Shown piece by piece: positions 13,520 through 21,748 of a DNA stretch of 33,057 nt; position 1 is the stretch's first letter; every line of letters begins with the position of its first letter. The notes under the pieces were generated by a model. That model had not been told where the DNA came from. It made no database searches and was given only the letters and a program-made list of their open reading frames with translations. The stretch spans positions 1 to 33,057 of the forward strand of contig CAJQNR010000089.1 of the NCBI GenBank assembly GCA_905479715.1, given 5' to 3'. This DNA is from an uncultured Sphingorhabdus sp. Its GTDB lineage: Bacteria; Pseudomonadota; Alphaproteobacteria; Sphingomonadales; Sphingomonadaceae. The position numbers were made by a program, and so were the translations under genes.

Positions 13520-14137
13520 TCAGCTTTCGCTGAAATTGGCCATCGTCACCACTTTGCGGACCATCTCGGGATCATATTCCACCTGGCCGTCAAGGATCAG
13601 CATCGCCAGTCCGTGCACCAGCGACCATGCATGGAGCGCGGCGGCGGTGCGTTGCTGGTCCGACATGGCATCGGGCATCATGTCGGCAATTCCGGCTTTC
13701 AGCTGGCGGAAGGCTTCACCCATTTCGGTCGGATCGCCGCTAGCCAGATCGACCTTGCCGACGCGATTGTAGATCAGCCTTGTAAGCGCGGGATTGTCGA
13801 CAGCCCATTCGACATATGTCACGCCGACCTCGATGAAACCGTCGCGGCCGCCGCCAGCGGCCCTTGCCGCACGGGCTTGATTGGCGCCTAGCCGGTTGAG
13901 CGCTTCCAGCGCCAGCGCGTCGAGCAGCGCATCCTTGTTTGGAAAGTGCCGGTACAAAGCGGTCGCTGAAACGCCCAGATTTCGGGCAAGCGCCCGCAGA
14001 CCGAGATCGGGATGTTCCTGCTCCTCGATCCGCTCCATCCCCAGCTCGAGAGCCGCGGCCCGCAGATCACCATGGTGATAGCTGCCCGACCCCGCGCAAT
14101 CGCCTTTGATGTTGACACTGTTATCATTGCTCGTCAT
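13520..14137 (-). CDS. TetR/AcrR-family regulator with WHG-type C-terminal domain
   Basis: The true gene starts at the ATG at 14137 and encodes 205 residues. The reading frame stays open far upstream, but there it runs antisense to the carotenoid oxygenase gene. The DNA-binding domain is seen in LGLRALARNLGVSATALYRHFPNKDALLDALA (described here in two parts: a helix-turn-helix at about residues 47-66, then the YRHF-NK signature). The C-terminal region has AWSLVHGLAMLILDG, the W-x-x-x-HG signature of the TetR WHG domain. It is divergent from the carotenoid oxygenase gene with only 63 bp between. It therefore probably controls that gene and itself, perhaps in response to an apocarotenoid or other hydrophobic ligand, which is inference. 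Confidence 0.9.
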   Translation of the reverse strand: MTSNDNSVNIKGDCAGSGSYHHGDLRAAALELGMERIEEQEHPDLGLRALARNLGVSATALYRHFPNKDALLDALALEALNRLGANQARAARAAGGGRDGFIEVGVTYVEWAVDNPALTRLIYNRVGKVDLASGDPTEMGEAFRQLKAGIADMMPDAMSDQQRTAAALHAWSLVHGLAMLILDGQVEYDPEMVRKVVTMANFSES

Positions 14138-14154
14138 GTTAACAGCATAAACAT
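14118..14154. promoter_or_regulatory. Candidate TetR operator
   Basis: Two overlapping dyads straddle the TetR start codon: CTGTTA-N16-TAACAG (14118-14145) and ATGTT-N9-AACAT (14136-14154), with a perfect TGTTAACA at 14137-14144. Binding here would block both divergent genes. The site is inferred from symmetry and position only. Confidence 0.4.
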
Positions 14155-14200
14155 TGTGAGTCGATTTGCCAATCCCGCTTTCAACCTGAAGGAATTTGTC

Positions 14201-15643
14201 ATGGCTTCCGTAATCGAAAAAACCATCCGCGCCGCCGTCACCCCGGTGATGGGCGCCGTTACGAATTTCAACCGCAAGCGGCTCGCCACGCCGGAAGGCG
14301 GGCATCCCTATCTGACCGGTGTCCACAAGCCGATGACCGAGGAACTGACTTTGGCCGATCTGAAGGTCGAAGGTGAAATCCCGGCGCAACTGGACGGCCG
14401 CTATTTGCGGATCGGGCCCAATCCGGCGAGCGTTCCCGACGAGGGCAGCTATCACTGGTTTGTCGGCGACGGCATGGCCCATGGTGTCCGGATCGCCGGG
14501 GGCAAAGCCCAATGGTATCGCAACCGCTGGATCCGCTCGAACAAGGTGAGTGACGCGCTTGGGGAAGAGCGCAAACCCGGTGTCCGCAATCCGCGGACCG
14601 ATACCGCCAACACGAATATTATCGGCCTGAATGGCCGGACCTTTGCGATTGTCGAGGCGGGCGGTTTTCCGGTGGAACTGACCGACGAGCTCGACACGAT
14701 CGCGCATAATCCGTTTGACGGGACGCTGGATCATGCCTTTTCCGCGCATCCCCATTTTGATCCAAAAACGGGCGAAATGCATGCAATTTGTTACAATGCA
14801 TCCACATTTGATACCGTTTGGCACGTTGTTTTGGACAAAGATGGCAGGGTCTCGCGGCAGGAACCGATTGCGGTCAAGGACGGTCCGTCGATCCACGACT
14901 GCCAGATCACCGAGAAATATGTGCTGGTCTTCGATCTGCCCGCGGTCTTTTCGATGAAGCGGATGCTGGCCGGTTTTGAATTTCCCTATGACTGGAATCC
15001 GGAGCACGGAGCCCGGGTCGGACTCTGCCCGCGCAACGGGTCGGGTGCCGATACCATCTGGTGCGATGTCGAACCCTGCTATGTCTATCATCCGGCGGGC
15101 GCGTTCGAGACCGATGACGGCAAGGTGATCGTCGATGTCGCGGTCCACGAAAGCACCTATGCGCGGACGACCTTCGGTCCCGGCGGCGAATGGTCGCGGC
15201 TGGAACGCTGGACCGTCGATCCGGTGGCGAAGAAAGTCGACCGCAAGATTCTGGACGATCGCCCGCAGGAATTCCCGCGCTATGACGAGCGGACGGCGAC
15301 CAGACCCTATCGCTATATCTACGACATCGCGCTGGCCGGGCGCCCCGACGAGCTCGACATGGCGGGAACCGAATTGTTCAAACATGATCTGGAGAGCGGC
15401 GACAAACTGGTGCGCGACTTTGGTCCGGGCCGTCATCCCGGCGAATTTGTGTTCGTGCCGCGCTCAGCCGATGCTGCCGAAGACGAGGGCTGGCTGATCG
15501 GACTGGTGATCGACGCGGAGCAGGAAAGGACTGAACTGCAAATTCTCAACGCCGATGATTTCCTCGGCGAACCGCAGGCGGTGATCCATCTGCCGCATCG
15601 CATTCCGCCCGGATTTCACGGCAATTGGGTCGCGAGCGCCTAG
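14201..15643 (+). CDS. Carotenoid oxygenase family protein (RPE65/CCD-like)
   Basis: The ATG at 14201 follows GAAGGA and gives 480 residues, normal for the family. The four iron-binding histidines are visible: H183 (SAHPHFDP), H232 (SIHDCQ), H297 (VYHPAGAF) and H473 (FHGNWV). The family cleaves a carbon-carbon double bond with O2; substrates are carotenoids, apocarotenoids or, in some sphingomonads, lignin-derived stilbenes. I cannot choose the substrate from sequence. The N-terminal YLRIGPNPASVP and DGMAHG blocks are typical. It is divergent from a TetR regulator and ends only 5 bp from the end of a convergent desaturase gene. Confidence 0.93.
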   Translation: MASVIEKTIRAAVTPVMGAVTNFNRKRLATPEGGHPYLTGVHKPMTEELTLADLKVEGEIPAQLDGRYLRIGPNPASVPDEGSYHWFVGDGMAHGVRIAGGKAQWYRNRWIRSNKVSDALGEERKPGVRNPRTDTANTNIIGLNGRTFAIVEAGGFPVELTDELDTIAHNPFDGTLDHAFSAHPHFDPKTGEMHAICYNASTFDTVWHVVLDKDGRVSRQEPIAVKDGPSIHDCQITEKYVLVFDLPAVFSMKRMLAGFEFPYDWNPEHGARVGLCPRNGSGADTIWCDVEPCYVYHPAGAFETDDGKVIVDVAVHESTYARTTFGPGGEWSRLERWTVDPVAKKVDRKILDDRPQEFPRYDERTATRPYRYIYDIALAGRPDELDMAGTELFKHDLESGDKLVRDFGPGRHPGEFVFVPRSADAAEDEGWLIGLVIDAEQERTELQILNADDFLGEPQAVIHLPHRIPPGFHGNWVASA

Positions 15644-15648
15644 GCCGC

Positions 15649-16503
15649 CTAACGCAAATCGCCTTCAAACCGGCAGCCGCGCGCTTCGAGGATCGGTCGC
15701 AACTCGCGGAAGGCCTTGGGCGTGTCGGTTAGGGGGATGAACGGGTGAAGATGGTGGATCAGGTGATATTGCATGCCCATCGAAGCGATATTGCCGACCC
15801 GGCTTTTGAAAAATTTGGCGTTATCATAGCGCCCCTGTTCGACCGCCGGATGATGCGGTGCCCAGCTGAAGAAGAACTGGATATAGGCAATGCCGATCTG
15901 GCGCGGCGCCCACCAGAGCAAAGCCGCCTCTATCGCATAGCCGCTCCACGCGAGCGCGAATAGGCAAGCGAAGAAGGTGAGTTGATAGAGCGCGCCGTCG
16001 ACAAGCACATCGGATCGTCCGATCCGTTCCAATATATAGCCATAGCCGCGCAGCACGCCGCCCTTGCCGCGTTGGCGCTGGACAAAGCTTTGCCAGATGG
16101 CATCCCACGGGCCTTTCGATCGGGTGGTGATGTCGGGATCATATTCCGGATGATTGACATGTCTGTGATGCTCGAAATGGGTCAGTTTCTGGATGCGATA
16201 GGGCATAGCCATCGGCAGCAGGCTGAGATGACCGACCAGTTCGTTGAGCCAGCGCAGCCTCTGGCCGGGTCGGGCGATCATGCCGTGCACCGCCTCATGC
16301 GCGGGCAGGAAACAGGCCATGACATTGACGCAGGCAATCGGGAAGGCGACCCACAGCGGTAATAGATCCAGAAATACCAGCGGCCATAGCGACAGCCAGA
16401 TCAGCAGATTGCCGAGCCCCCAGAGGGGGACTTCCCACGGAAAGCGGTCGGCATATTTGCGGGCGATCATTCGTTCCTGCTTGCGCAGCTCTGCCTCTGT
16501 CAT
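15649..16503 (-). CDS. Membrane fatty acid desaturase / hydroxylase-like di-iron protein
   Basis: The 284-residue protein has paired hydrophobic segments and the three histidine boxes of integral-membrane desaturases: HEAVH at 69-73, HFEHH at 109-113, and HLIHH at 247-251. These bind a di-iron centre at the cytoplasmic face and use O2 with electrons from a ferredoxin or cytochrome. Members desaturate fatty acids or hydroxylate carotenoids; being next to a carotenoid oxygenase makes a carotenoid or apocarotenoid substrate possible but not shown. Its start overlaps the end of a small upstream membrane gene by four bases (ATGA), so the two are co-translated. Confidence 0.87.
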   Translation of the reverse strand: MTEAELRKQERMIARKYADRFPWEVPLWGLGNLLIWLSLWPLVFLDLLPLWVAFPIACVNVMACFLPAHEAVHGMIARPGQRLRWLNELVGHLSLLPMAMPYRIQKLTHFEHHRHVNHPEYDPDITTRSKGPWDAIWQSFVQRQRGKGGVLRGYGYILERIGRSDVLVDGALYQLTFFACLFALAWSGYAIEAALLWWAPRQIGIAYIQFFFSWAPHHPAVEQGRYDNAKFFKSRVGNIASMGMQYHLIHHLHPFIPLTDTPKAFRELRPILEARGCRFEGDLR

Positions 16504-16715
16504 GGTCTCGCCCAGATCCAGCTGCCCCTGAAAAAGGCGAACAGGCCCCAGCTGCCGCCGATGATCAGGCCGAAGGCGAGGGTCGACAGGCCCAGCGGTG
16601 CTGGCCAGTCGAGCCTGTCCATGGTCTGGGCAACAAGGGGGCCGAGGAACAGGAAGCCGAATAATATCGGCATCAGGTGCAGGATTTTTTTAACGACAAA
16701 TTCAAGTGCTGGCAT
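16500..16715 (-). CDS. Small two-helix membrane protein, unknown function
   Basis: The 71-residue protein has two hydrophobic segments, roughly residues 12-30 (MPILFGFLFLGPLVAQ region) and 41-60 (LSTLAFGLIIGGSWGLFAFF). I do not recognise a family. Its stop codon overlaps the desaturase start (ATGA), which argues that it is real and works with that enzyme, for example as a membrane partner. Upstream, 69 bp separate it from the nucleosidase gene end. Confidence 0.6.
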   Translation of the reverse strand: MPALEFVVKKILHLMPILFGFLFLGPLVAQTMDRLDWPAPLGLSTLAFGLIIGGSWGLFAFFRGSWIWARP

Positions 16716-16784
16716 GCGGTTTATCCCCGAATGTGGCGCGACCGTCTATTTGTGGCGAAACCGGATGCGGCTTGTCAATTATAA

Positions 16785-17477
16785 TCAAAGCAGCGCGATA
16801 AGCCGCGCGGCCTCTCCGGCGGCGCGGTTGGCGGCGCGTTCGAGATTGGCATGGAAGTCACCCGAGCTATTGCCGTCGGCGCTGTCGGTTACCGCCTTGA
16901 TCCCCGCCCAGGGGATGTCGAGCAGCGCCGCAATCTGTGCGACCGCTGCGGTTTCCATGTCGACCAGATCGGCCTTGAGCGTGTCACGGAGATAGCCGGA
17001 GCGTTCGGGGCATTTGACAAAACAGTCGGCGGTCGCGATCCGCGCCTGGGGCAGGGCGAGGGCCGCGGGCATCGGATGGGATGCAAAGGGTTTCCAGTCC
17101 GACGGACCGATCGGCCAGGCGCCGGCGTTATAATGGGTGAAGCCGTCATGATCGCCGAACCGCTCGAGCGTGCCATAGTCTGCCTGCAGGGATTCGTTCA
17201 GATAGAAACAGTCACCCTCGCGGTTGCTGACATGGCCGGCGGTGCCGATCACCAGAAACAGGTCCGGCCGGAACTGTCCGTGCATGTAGAGAGCGGCGGC
17301 ACCGGCGTGGACCTTGCCAATGCCGGAGCAAAGGATGGTGACCTTTTTCCCTTCGTGGTCCAGCTGACGGATCTCGCCGAACGGACTGGCGACGCGGGCT
17401 ACCGGCTGTTCGCGCTGAAAGGCATCCGCCTCGTCCTGCACACCGGTGATGATGGCGATATGATCAATCACCGGCAA
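16785..17477 (-). CDS. 5'-methylthioadenosine/S-adenosylhomocysteine nucleosidase-like purine nucleosidase
   Basis: The 230-residue product belongs to the PNP/UDP phosphorylase fold, nucleosidase branch. E16 aligns with E. coli MTAN E12. The VIGTAG loop, the VDMETAAVAQIA segment with the substrate-binding glutamate, and TDSADG with the catalytic aspartate are all present. It releases adenine from methylthioadenosine or S-adenosylhomocysteine. The start appears to be TTG at 17477 (a GTG two codons later is possible), with no strong ribosome site. The gene overlaps the end of apt by 14 nt, so translation is probably coupled. The pairing makes sense: this enzyme frees adenine and Apt salvages it to AMP. 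Confidence 0.85.
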   Translation of the reverse strand: MPVIDHIAIITGVQDEADAFQREQPVARVASPFGEIRQLDHEGKKVTILCSGIGKVHAGAAALYMHGQFRPDLFLVIGTAGHVSNREGDCFYLNESLQADYGTLERFGDHDGFTHYNAGAWPIGPSDWKPFASHPMPAALALPQARIATADCFVKCPERSGYLRDTLKADLVDMETAAVAQIAALLDIPWAGIKAVTDSADGNSSGDFHANLERAANRAAGEAARLIALL

Positions 17478-18003
17478 AGGCCATCAGGCTGGTTGGGGTG
17501 ACGCCGGCAGCCGCGAGCTTCCGCGCGCCGCCGAGATCGGGCAGGTCGACGATGAAGAGCGCCTGCTGGACAATGGCGCCTTGGCCACGGAGCAACTCGA
17601 CGCCGGCCATGGCCGTCCCGCCAGTGGCGATCAGATCATCGACCAGCAGCACGCGCTGTCCGGGCCGGATGGCATCGACATGCATCTCGATCCGGTCGCT
17701 GCCATATTCCAGGGCATAGTCGATAAAGACCGATTTCCCGGGCAATTTACCCGGCTTGCGGAGCATGATCTTGCCCTTTTCCAGCGCGTAGGACATCGCC
17801 GCCGAAACGATGAAACCGCGCGCCTCTATCCCGGCAATCAGATCGAAGCTGTCGGGATCGACCAGCGCGATCATCCGGTCGATGGTCCGGCGAAAGGCGG
17901 GGCCGTCGAGCAGCAGGGTCGAGACATCGCGGAACTGGATGCCCGGCTTGGGATAGTCGGGAATCGTCCGCACCAGGGCCCTCAGGTCGTCATTGCCGGT
18001 CAT
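17464..18003 (-). CDS. apt: Adenine phosphoribosyltransferase
   Basis: The ATG at 18003 follows AGGGA eight bases upstream and gives 179 residues, the normal size. The PRPP-binding loop is VLLVDDLIATGGTA, and YPKPGIQFRDVSTLL plus GIEARGFI are standard Apt blocks. The enzyme joins adenine and PRPP to give AMP in the cytosol. Upstream in-frame ATGs at 18060 and 18030 would add residues that do not fit the family. It is the first gene of a two-gene minus-strand unit with the nucleosidase and is divergent from the P450 gene. Confidence 0.95.
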   Translation of the reverse strand: MTGNDDLRALVRTIPDYPKPGIQFRDVSTLLLDGPAFRRTIDRMIALVDPDSFDLIAGIEARGFIVSAAMSYALEKGKIMLRKPGKLPGKSVFIDYALEYGSDRIEMHVDAIRPGQRVLLVDDLIATGGTAMAGVELLRGQGAIVQQALFIVDLPDLGGARKLAAAGVTPTSLMAFAGD

Positions 18004-18095
18004 ATTCGTCGTCCCTGCTTTAATGAACATTAGTGTAAGTAACGGCTTGCCTTTCCGCAATCATCGGATAATCTGCAACGCAGGAGAGAAAAGCA

Positions 18096-19331
18096 ATGAC
18101 CAATTCTGATGTTATGGAAAAACGGGCGATCACGCCCTTTGATGTGAGTGACGGTGCGCTCTATTCGGAAAACCGCTGGCAGGAACCTTTTGCCCAGCTG
18201 CGCCGCGAAATGCCGGTCAGCTATCTGCCCGACAGCCCCTATGGACCCTATTGGTCGGTGGTGACGCATGATCTGGTGCAGCAAGTGGAGCTCGACCCGA
18301 AGACTTATTCTTCCTCCTATGAGCATGGCGGGATCACGATCACCGACGGCAGTGGAGAATATGAATTTCCCAATTTCATCGCCATGGATGCCCCGTCCCA
18401 TACGGCGCAGCGCAAGGTGGTGCAGCCATCGTTCAACCCGAGCGAGATGCTCGCGCGCGAACCGGAAATAAGAGAGCGTACCAGGGAGCTGTTCGATGCC
18501 CTTCCTGTTGGCGAGACATTTGACTGGGTAGAGGAAGTCTCGGTCAAGCTGACCATCGGCATGCTCTGTGTATTGTTCGATTTTCCCTGGGAGCAATGGC
18601 GCGACATGAAGCGCTGGTCGGATACCGCCAGCGACGTTTCGCCCGACCAGAGCGAGGAACGGATACAGAATTTCTTCGCCGAAATGTACCAGATGCTGGG
18701 CAAGTTCGACGAGCTGTTTGAAAAGGAACGCAAACAGGCGCCGAATGACAAGATTCTCAACCGGATCATCCACAGCGAGGCGATGGGCAATATGCCCGAG
18801 CTGGAGCGGCTGGCCAATATCGCGCTGTTGATCGTGGGCGGCAATGATACCACGCGCAACAGCATGAGCGGCTTTGTCCGCGCCTGCAACATGTTCCCCG
18901 ACCAGTTTGAACTGCTGCGCAACGATCCTTCGCTGGTGGCCAATGCGGCGCAGGAAATCATCCGCTGGCAATCCCCCGTTACCCATATGCGGCGGACCAC
19001 GACCTGCGAGACGGAACTGGGCGGCCAGATCATTCCCGCAGGCGAGAAAATCATCCTCTGGTATATCTCGGCCAATCGTGACGAGACGCTGTTTGCCAAT
19101 CCGGATGTTGTGGATTTTACCAGAGACAATGCCCGCCGCCATATCGCCTTCGGTCACGGCGTACATCGCTGCGTGGGTGCGCGGCTGGCGGAAATGCAGC
19201 TGGCGGTGCTGTTCGAAGAGATTCTGGGCCGCGATGTCCGGGTCGAGCAGGATGGTCCGCTGACCTATTCGAGCAGTTGTTTCCTGCACGAGATTGACCA
19301 TATGCCGGTCAAAATGGTGCCGATAGCCTAG
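18096..19331 (+). CDS. Cytochrome P450, CYP153-like (probable terminal alkane/fatty-acyl hydroxylase)
   Basis: The 411-residue soluble bacterial P450 shows the I-helix motif GGNDTTRNSMSG, the ExxR motif in EIIRWQSP, and the heme loop FGHGVHRCVGARLA with the cysteine near residue 359. The blocks LLIVGGNDTTRNSMSG and the MRR after EIIRWQ are as I remember them in CYP153A alkane hydroxylases. These act on medium-chain alkanes, fatty acids or cyclic hydrocarbons. No ferredoxin or ferredoxin reductase gene is nearby, so redox partners must come from elsewhere. AGGAG at 18082-18086 supports the start. It is a stand-alone gene that converges on rplL. Confidence 0.9.
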   Translation: MTNSDVMEKRAITPFDVSDGALYSENRWQEPFAQLRREMPVSYLPDSPYGPYWSVVTHDLVQQVELDPKTYSSSYEHGGITITDGSGEYEFPNFIAMDAPSHTAQRKVVQPSFNPSEMLAREPEIRERTRELFDALPVGETFDWVEEVSVKLTIGMLCVLFDFPWEQWRDMKRWSDTASDVSPDQSEERIQNFFAEMYQMLGKFDELFEKERKQAPNDKILNRIIHSEAMGNMPELERLANIALLIVGGNDTTRNSMSGFVRACNMFPDQFELLRNDPSLVANAAQEIIRWQSPVTHMRRTTTCETELGGQIIPAGEKIILWYISANRDETLFANPDVVDFTRDNARRHIAFGHGVHRCVGARLAEMQLAVLFEEILGRDVRVEQDGPLTYSSSCFLHEIDHMPVKMVPIA

Positions 19332-19373
19332 GAAAAGCCTTCTGCGCCGGCCGGCCGGTCTTTCGACTGACAT

Positions 19374-19408
19374 AAAAAAGGGGCGGCTTCCGAACCGGAA
19401 ACCGCCCC
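19374..19408 (-). terminator. Intrinsic terminator after rplL
   Basis: On the minus strand a 13-position stem with one mismatch (19380-19392 with 19396-19408) and a three-base loop is followed by six T's (A6 at 19374-19379 on the plus strand). It ends the rplJ-rplL transcript, so rpoBC cannot depend on that transcript except by read-through. Confidence 0.9.
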
Positions 19409-19433
19409 AAATTTTTGCAATAAACCGTCAGAC

Positions 19434-19808
19434 TTATTTGAGTTCGACGGTACCGCCGGCAGCTTCGATCTTCGCTTTGATTTCTTCTGCTTCGGCTTTG
19501 TTAACGCCTTCCTTGATTGGCTTCGGAGCGCCTTCAACAAGAGCCTTGGCATCGGTGAGGCCGAGAGCGGTGATCGCACGGACTTCTTTGATGACCTGGA
19601 TTTTCTTGCCGCCGTCGCCGGTCAGGATTACGTCAAATTCGGTCTGCTCTTCAGCAGCGTCGCCGCCGCCAGCAGCCGCTGGGCCTGCAACTGCAACAGC
19701 AGCGGCAGCAGAAACGCCCCACTCTTCTTCCAGTGCCTTGGACAGTTCAGCCGCTTCCATGACGGTGAGTTTCGAAAGTTCTTCAACAAGTTTAGCAATA
19801 TCAGCCAT
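19434..19808 (-). CDS. rplL: 50S ribosomal protein L7/L12
   Basis: The 124-residue acidic protein has the N-terminal dimerisation helices ([20 protein letters not shown]), an Ala/Gly-rich hinge around residues 37-50 and the globular C-terminal domain ([16 protein letters not shown], then the [10 protein letters not shown] end). It forms the L10-bound stalk that recruits translation factors. GGAG lies seven bases before the start. It sits 41 bp downstream of rplJ and ends at a strong terminator rather than leading into rpoB. Confidence 0.98.
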   Translation of the reverse strand: MADIAKLVEELSKLTVMEAAELSKALEEEWGVSAAAAVAVAGPAAAGGGDAAEEQTEFDVILTGDGGKKIQVIKEVRAITALGLTDAKALVEGAPKPIKEGVNKAEAEEIKAKIEAAGGTVELK

Positions 19809-19849
19809 TTTATAACTCCAGATTTCTAATCAGTTAATTCGGTTTAAAT

Positions 19850-20362
19850 TCATTCACCCGTAGCGGCATAAGCGCCAACCACACGTGCAAGGGCTCCAGC
19901 AGGCTCTTTGACAACCCGAGCGATTTTCGTTTGTGGTGCAACAAGCAATCCAACAATCGTTCCGCGCAGTTCGTCGAGAGAAGGCATGGAGGCCAGCGAT
20001 TTAACGCCTGCTTCGTCAAGAAGGGTATCGCCCATTGCGCCGCCGACAATTTCAAGTTTGTCATTGGTTTTTGCAAATTCGACTGCGATTTTTGCAGCCG
20101 CCACCGGATCATCCGATGTTGCGAGCGCGACCGGACCCGTCAGCATGTCTGCTATCGGGGCATAGTCGGTTCCTTCCAGAGCCAGCTTGGCAAGGCGGTT
20201 TTTAGAGACTTTGAAGCTTGCGCCTTCGTCCCGCATTTTCGTCCGCAGCGCCGTTGATTGCGCGACGGTCAGACCCAGGTTGCGTGTTACCACGACCACT
20301 CCGGCCTGCTTGAAAACAGCGTTCAGAGCGACAACCGCTTCGGTCTTTTGACCACGATCCAT
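19850..20362 (-). CDS. rplJ: 50S ribosomal protein L10
   Basis: The ATG at 20362, preceded by AAGGAG with a six-base spacer, gives 170 residues, the usual size; an ATG five codons upstream has no better support. [20 protein letters not shown] is a typical alphaproteobacterial L10 start, and [19 protein letters not shown] is the rRNA-binding region. The C-terminal helix carries L7/L12 dimers. In other bacteria L10 represses its own translation by binding the leader; the long leader here (to about 20660) fits that. Confidence 0.98.
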   Translation of the reverse strand: MDRGQKTEAVVALNAVFKQAGVVVVTRNLGLTVAQSTALRTKMRDEGASFKVSKNRLAKLALEGTDYAPIADMLTGPVALATSDDPVAAAKIAVEFAKTNDKLEIVGGAMGDTLLDEAGVKSLASMPSLDELRGTIVGLLVAPQTKIARVVKEPAGALARVVGAYAATGE

Positions 20363-20658
20363 ATTTTGCTCCTTCACGTGGACTGCGTTTTGAGGCGCAA
20401 TCCATTACTTCTATTGCGTCATCCTGAAACAGGTTCAGCATGACGAGCGAAAGGTTTGGCAATGTGCCGCACCATATAATCCGAAGGGGGGTTTTGGCCG
20501 CTCTGCTGCGTGAAAAAACGCTGGCTGCATGCCCGTGTGTTGCCACACGAAAAAACTGATCCCCGTCTAGGCTGGAAATTAAGAGGGTCAAATTACCCTC
20601 ACCCGCTGTCTCGGACGGAAATTGTGATTCGTTTGACCGAACCGCAATTTGTAGGGGA
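20363..20658 (-). promoter_or_regulatory. rplJ leader (probable L10-binding 5' UTR)
   Basis: About 295 nt lie between the rplJ start and the candidate promoter, with no supported gene. I see hairpins GAGGGT/ACCCTC (20583-20600), CGTGTG/CACACG with a four-base loop (20534-20549) and the palindrome at 20417-20445. L10 leaders in other bacteria contain a kink-turn and stem-loops that bind the L10-L12 complex. The assignment here rests on position and structure, not on a match to a covariance model. Confidence 0.5.
20417..20445. repeat. REP-like imperfect palindrome in the rplJ leader
   Basis: CGTCAT-C-CTGAA is mirrored by TTCAG-C-ATGACG around a five-base centre, 29 bp in all with a single C/C mismatch. 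As far as I remember, intergenic palindromes with this core (CTGAAAC/GTTTCAG with GTCAT ends) are common in sphingomonad genomes. I find no second copy in this window. Confidence 0.5.
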
Positions 20659-20659
20659 G

Positions 20660-20687
20660 CCATTAACGGGAATGGCCGGGATGTCAA
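20660..20687 (-). promoter_or_regulatory. Candidate rplJL promoter
   Basis: On the minus strand a perfect TTGACA (20687-20682) precedes a weak TAATGG (20665-20660) with a 16-bp spacer. It is the only good -35 sequence in the gap and faces rplJ. The weak -10 lowers confidence. Confidence 0.45.
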
Positions 20688-20772
20688 GGGAGAGCAATGA
20701 AACAAGCAAATGCTCTTAGCCATATTTATGTTAACGTCTGAGTCGGCGCGATCAAATATGGAAGAAGCGAAT

Positions 20773-21696
20773 ATGAAATATGCACTTTGGAAAATGGTGC
20801 TTGGACGAGTTCCCAAAATAGAGCTCACTAGGAAGAGGTACCTCGAAATTGCGACCTCGCTACGAGGGATCTATGAAATTGTTGGAATAGAAGATGAATG
20901 GGATAGCGTGATTGAAAATTATGTGGAGTTGGAAAGCGCCATTTTGAACATCGCACTTCGTGATATGGTGTCTATCAAGGATGAATCGCAGATGTATCGC
21001 GACCGAAGAGCAGTTTCGAGAAAACTATCCAACTTTCTGAGTTCGTGCCGAGCTTTCTTTGATCGAAGTGAACGAAAAGTTTCAAAATTAGCTAAGTATA
21101 TACCTGATTTAGATACAAGTTTCGAGAAATTTAGACAGCAAAGTTATGACTCTTCTCTGGCCTTTAGATTCATGGAGGCTCTGAGGAACTACTCTCAACA
21201 TAGCTCTGCACCGCTCCACGGAATAACTTATGCCGGGCGCTGGATGGAGGACCGAGAACCAAACGCCTTAAGGCACACAGTTGGCGTCTATATAAATCCA
21301 AAGACATTGAAAGCTGATAGAAAATTCAAATCCTCAGTTCTTGAGGAGCTTCTAGAAAAAGATGAAAAGATTCCCTTGCTAAATGTAATTCGGCTGTACC
21401 TGCGTTCTCTAAGTGAAATTCGAGAGAATCTTCAGAAGGAAATGGAGTCCCAAGAGAGGGAATGGTTGTCTAACATTGATAAGGCAACGGATGAATATAA
21501 AGCAATCTCAGGAGGCGATGCACTGGGTTTAGGAGTCACCGAATTCGATGCGGACGGACGGATCGTGAAAGAGGAGCATTTTGTGCCCTCGACATTTGAA
21601 GCATTGAAAGGGTTGCGCATCAAAAACCGGAAGCTCGTAAATTTTGAGCTCCAATATGTTTCAAGTGAACTCACTCAAACGTGGGTGAACAACTGA
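20773..21696 (+). CDS. AT-rich orphan protein with HEPN-like R-x4-H motif
   Basis: The ATG at 20773 gives 307 residues and has GGAAG eight bases upstream; in-frame ATGs at 20758 and 20710 are alternatives. The protein is soluble and largely helical. Residues 138-143 read RNYSQH, followed by SSAPLHG: this is the R-N-x3-H form of the HEPN ribonuclease motif, in a helix-rich setting (residues 75-145). HEPN proteins are often RNases in toxin-antitoxin, abortive-infection or other defence systems. No partner gene is adjacent. Base composition is clearly more AT-rich than its neighbours, which suggests recent transfer. I do not recognise a named family; the enzymatic role is inference. Confidence 0.7.
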   Translation: MKYALWKMVLGRVPKIELTRKRYLEIATSLRGIYEIVGIEDEWDSVIENYVELESAILNIALRDMVSIKDESQMYRDRRAVSRKLSNFLSSCRAFFDRSERKVSKLAKYIPDLDTSFEKFRQQSYDSSLAFRFMEALRNYSQHSSAPLHGITYAGRWMEDREPNALRHTVGVYINPKTLKADRKFKSSVLEELLEKDEKIPLLNVIRLYLRSLSEIRENLQKEMESQEREWLSNIDKATDEYKAISGGDALGLGVTEFDADGRIVKEEHFVPSTFEALKGLRIKNRKLVNFELQYVSSELTQTWVNN

Positions 21697-21748
21697 TATG
21701 CATACGGATGAGATAGGCTGAACAAATTTCAATCCAGAACCACACCTC

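Noticed and set aside
14138-15436. Upstream extension of the TetR frame to 638 codons
   Set aside because: The extension is antisense to the carotenoid oxygenase gene and has no TetR-like sequence; the ATG at 14137 gives the normal family length.
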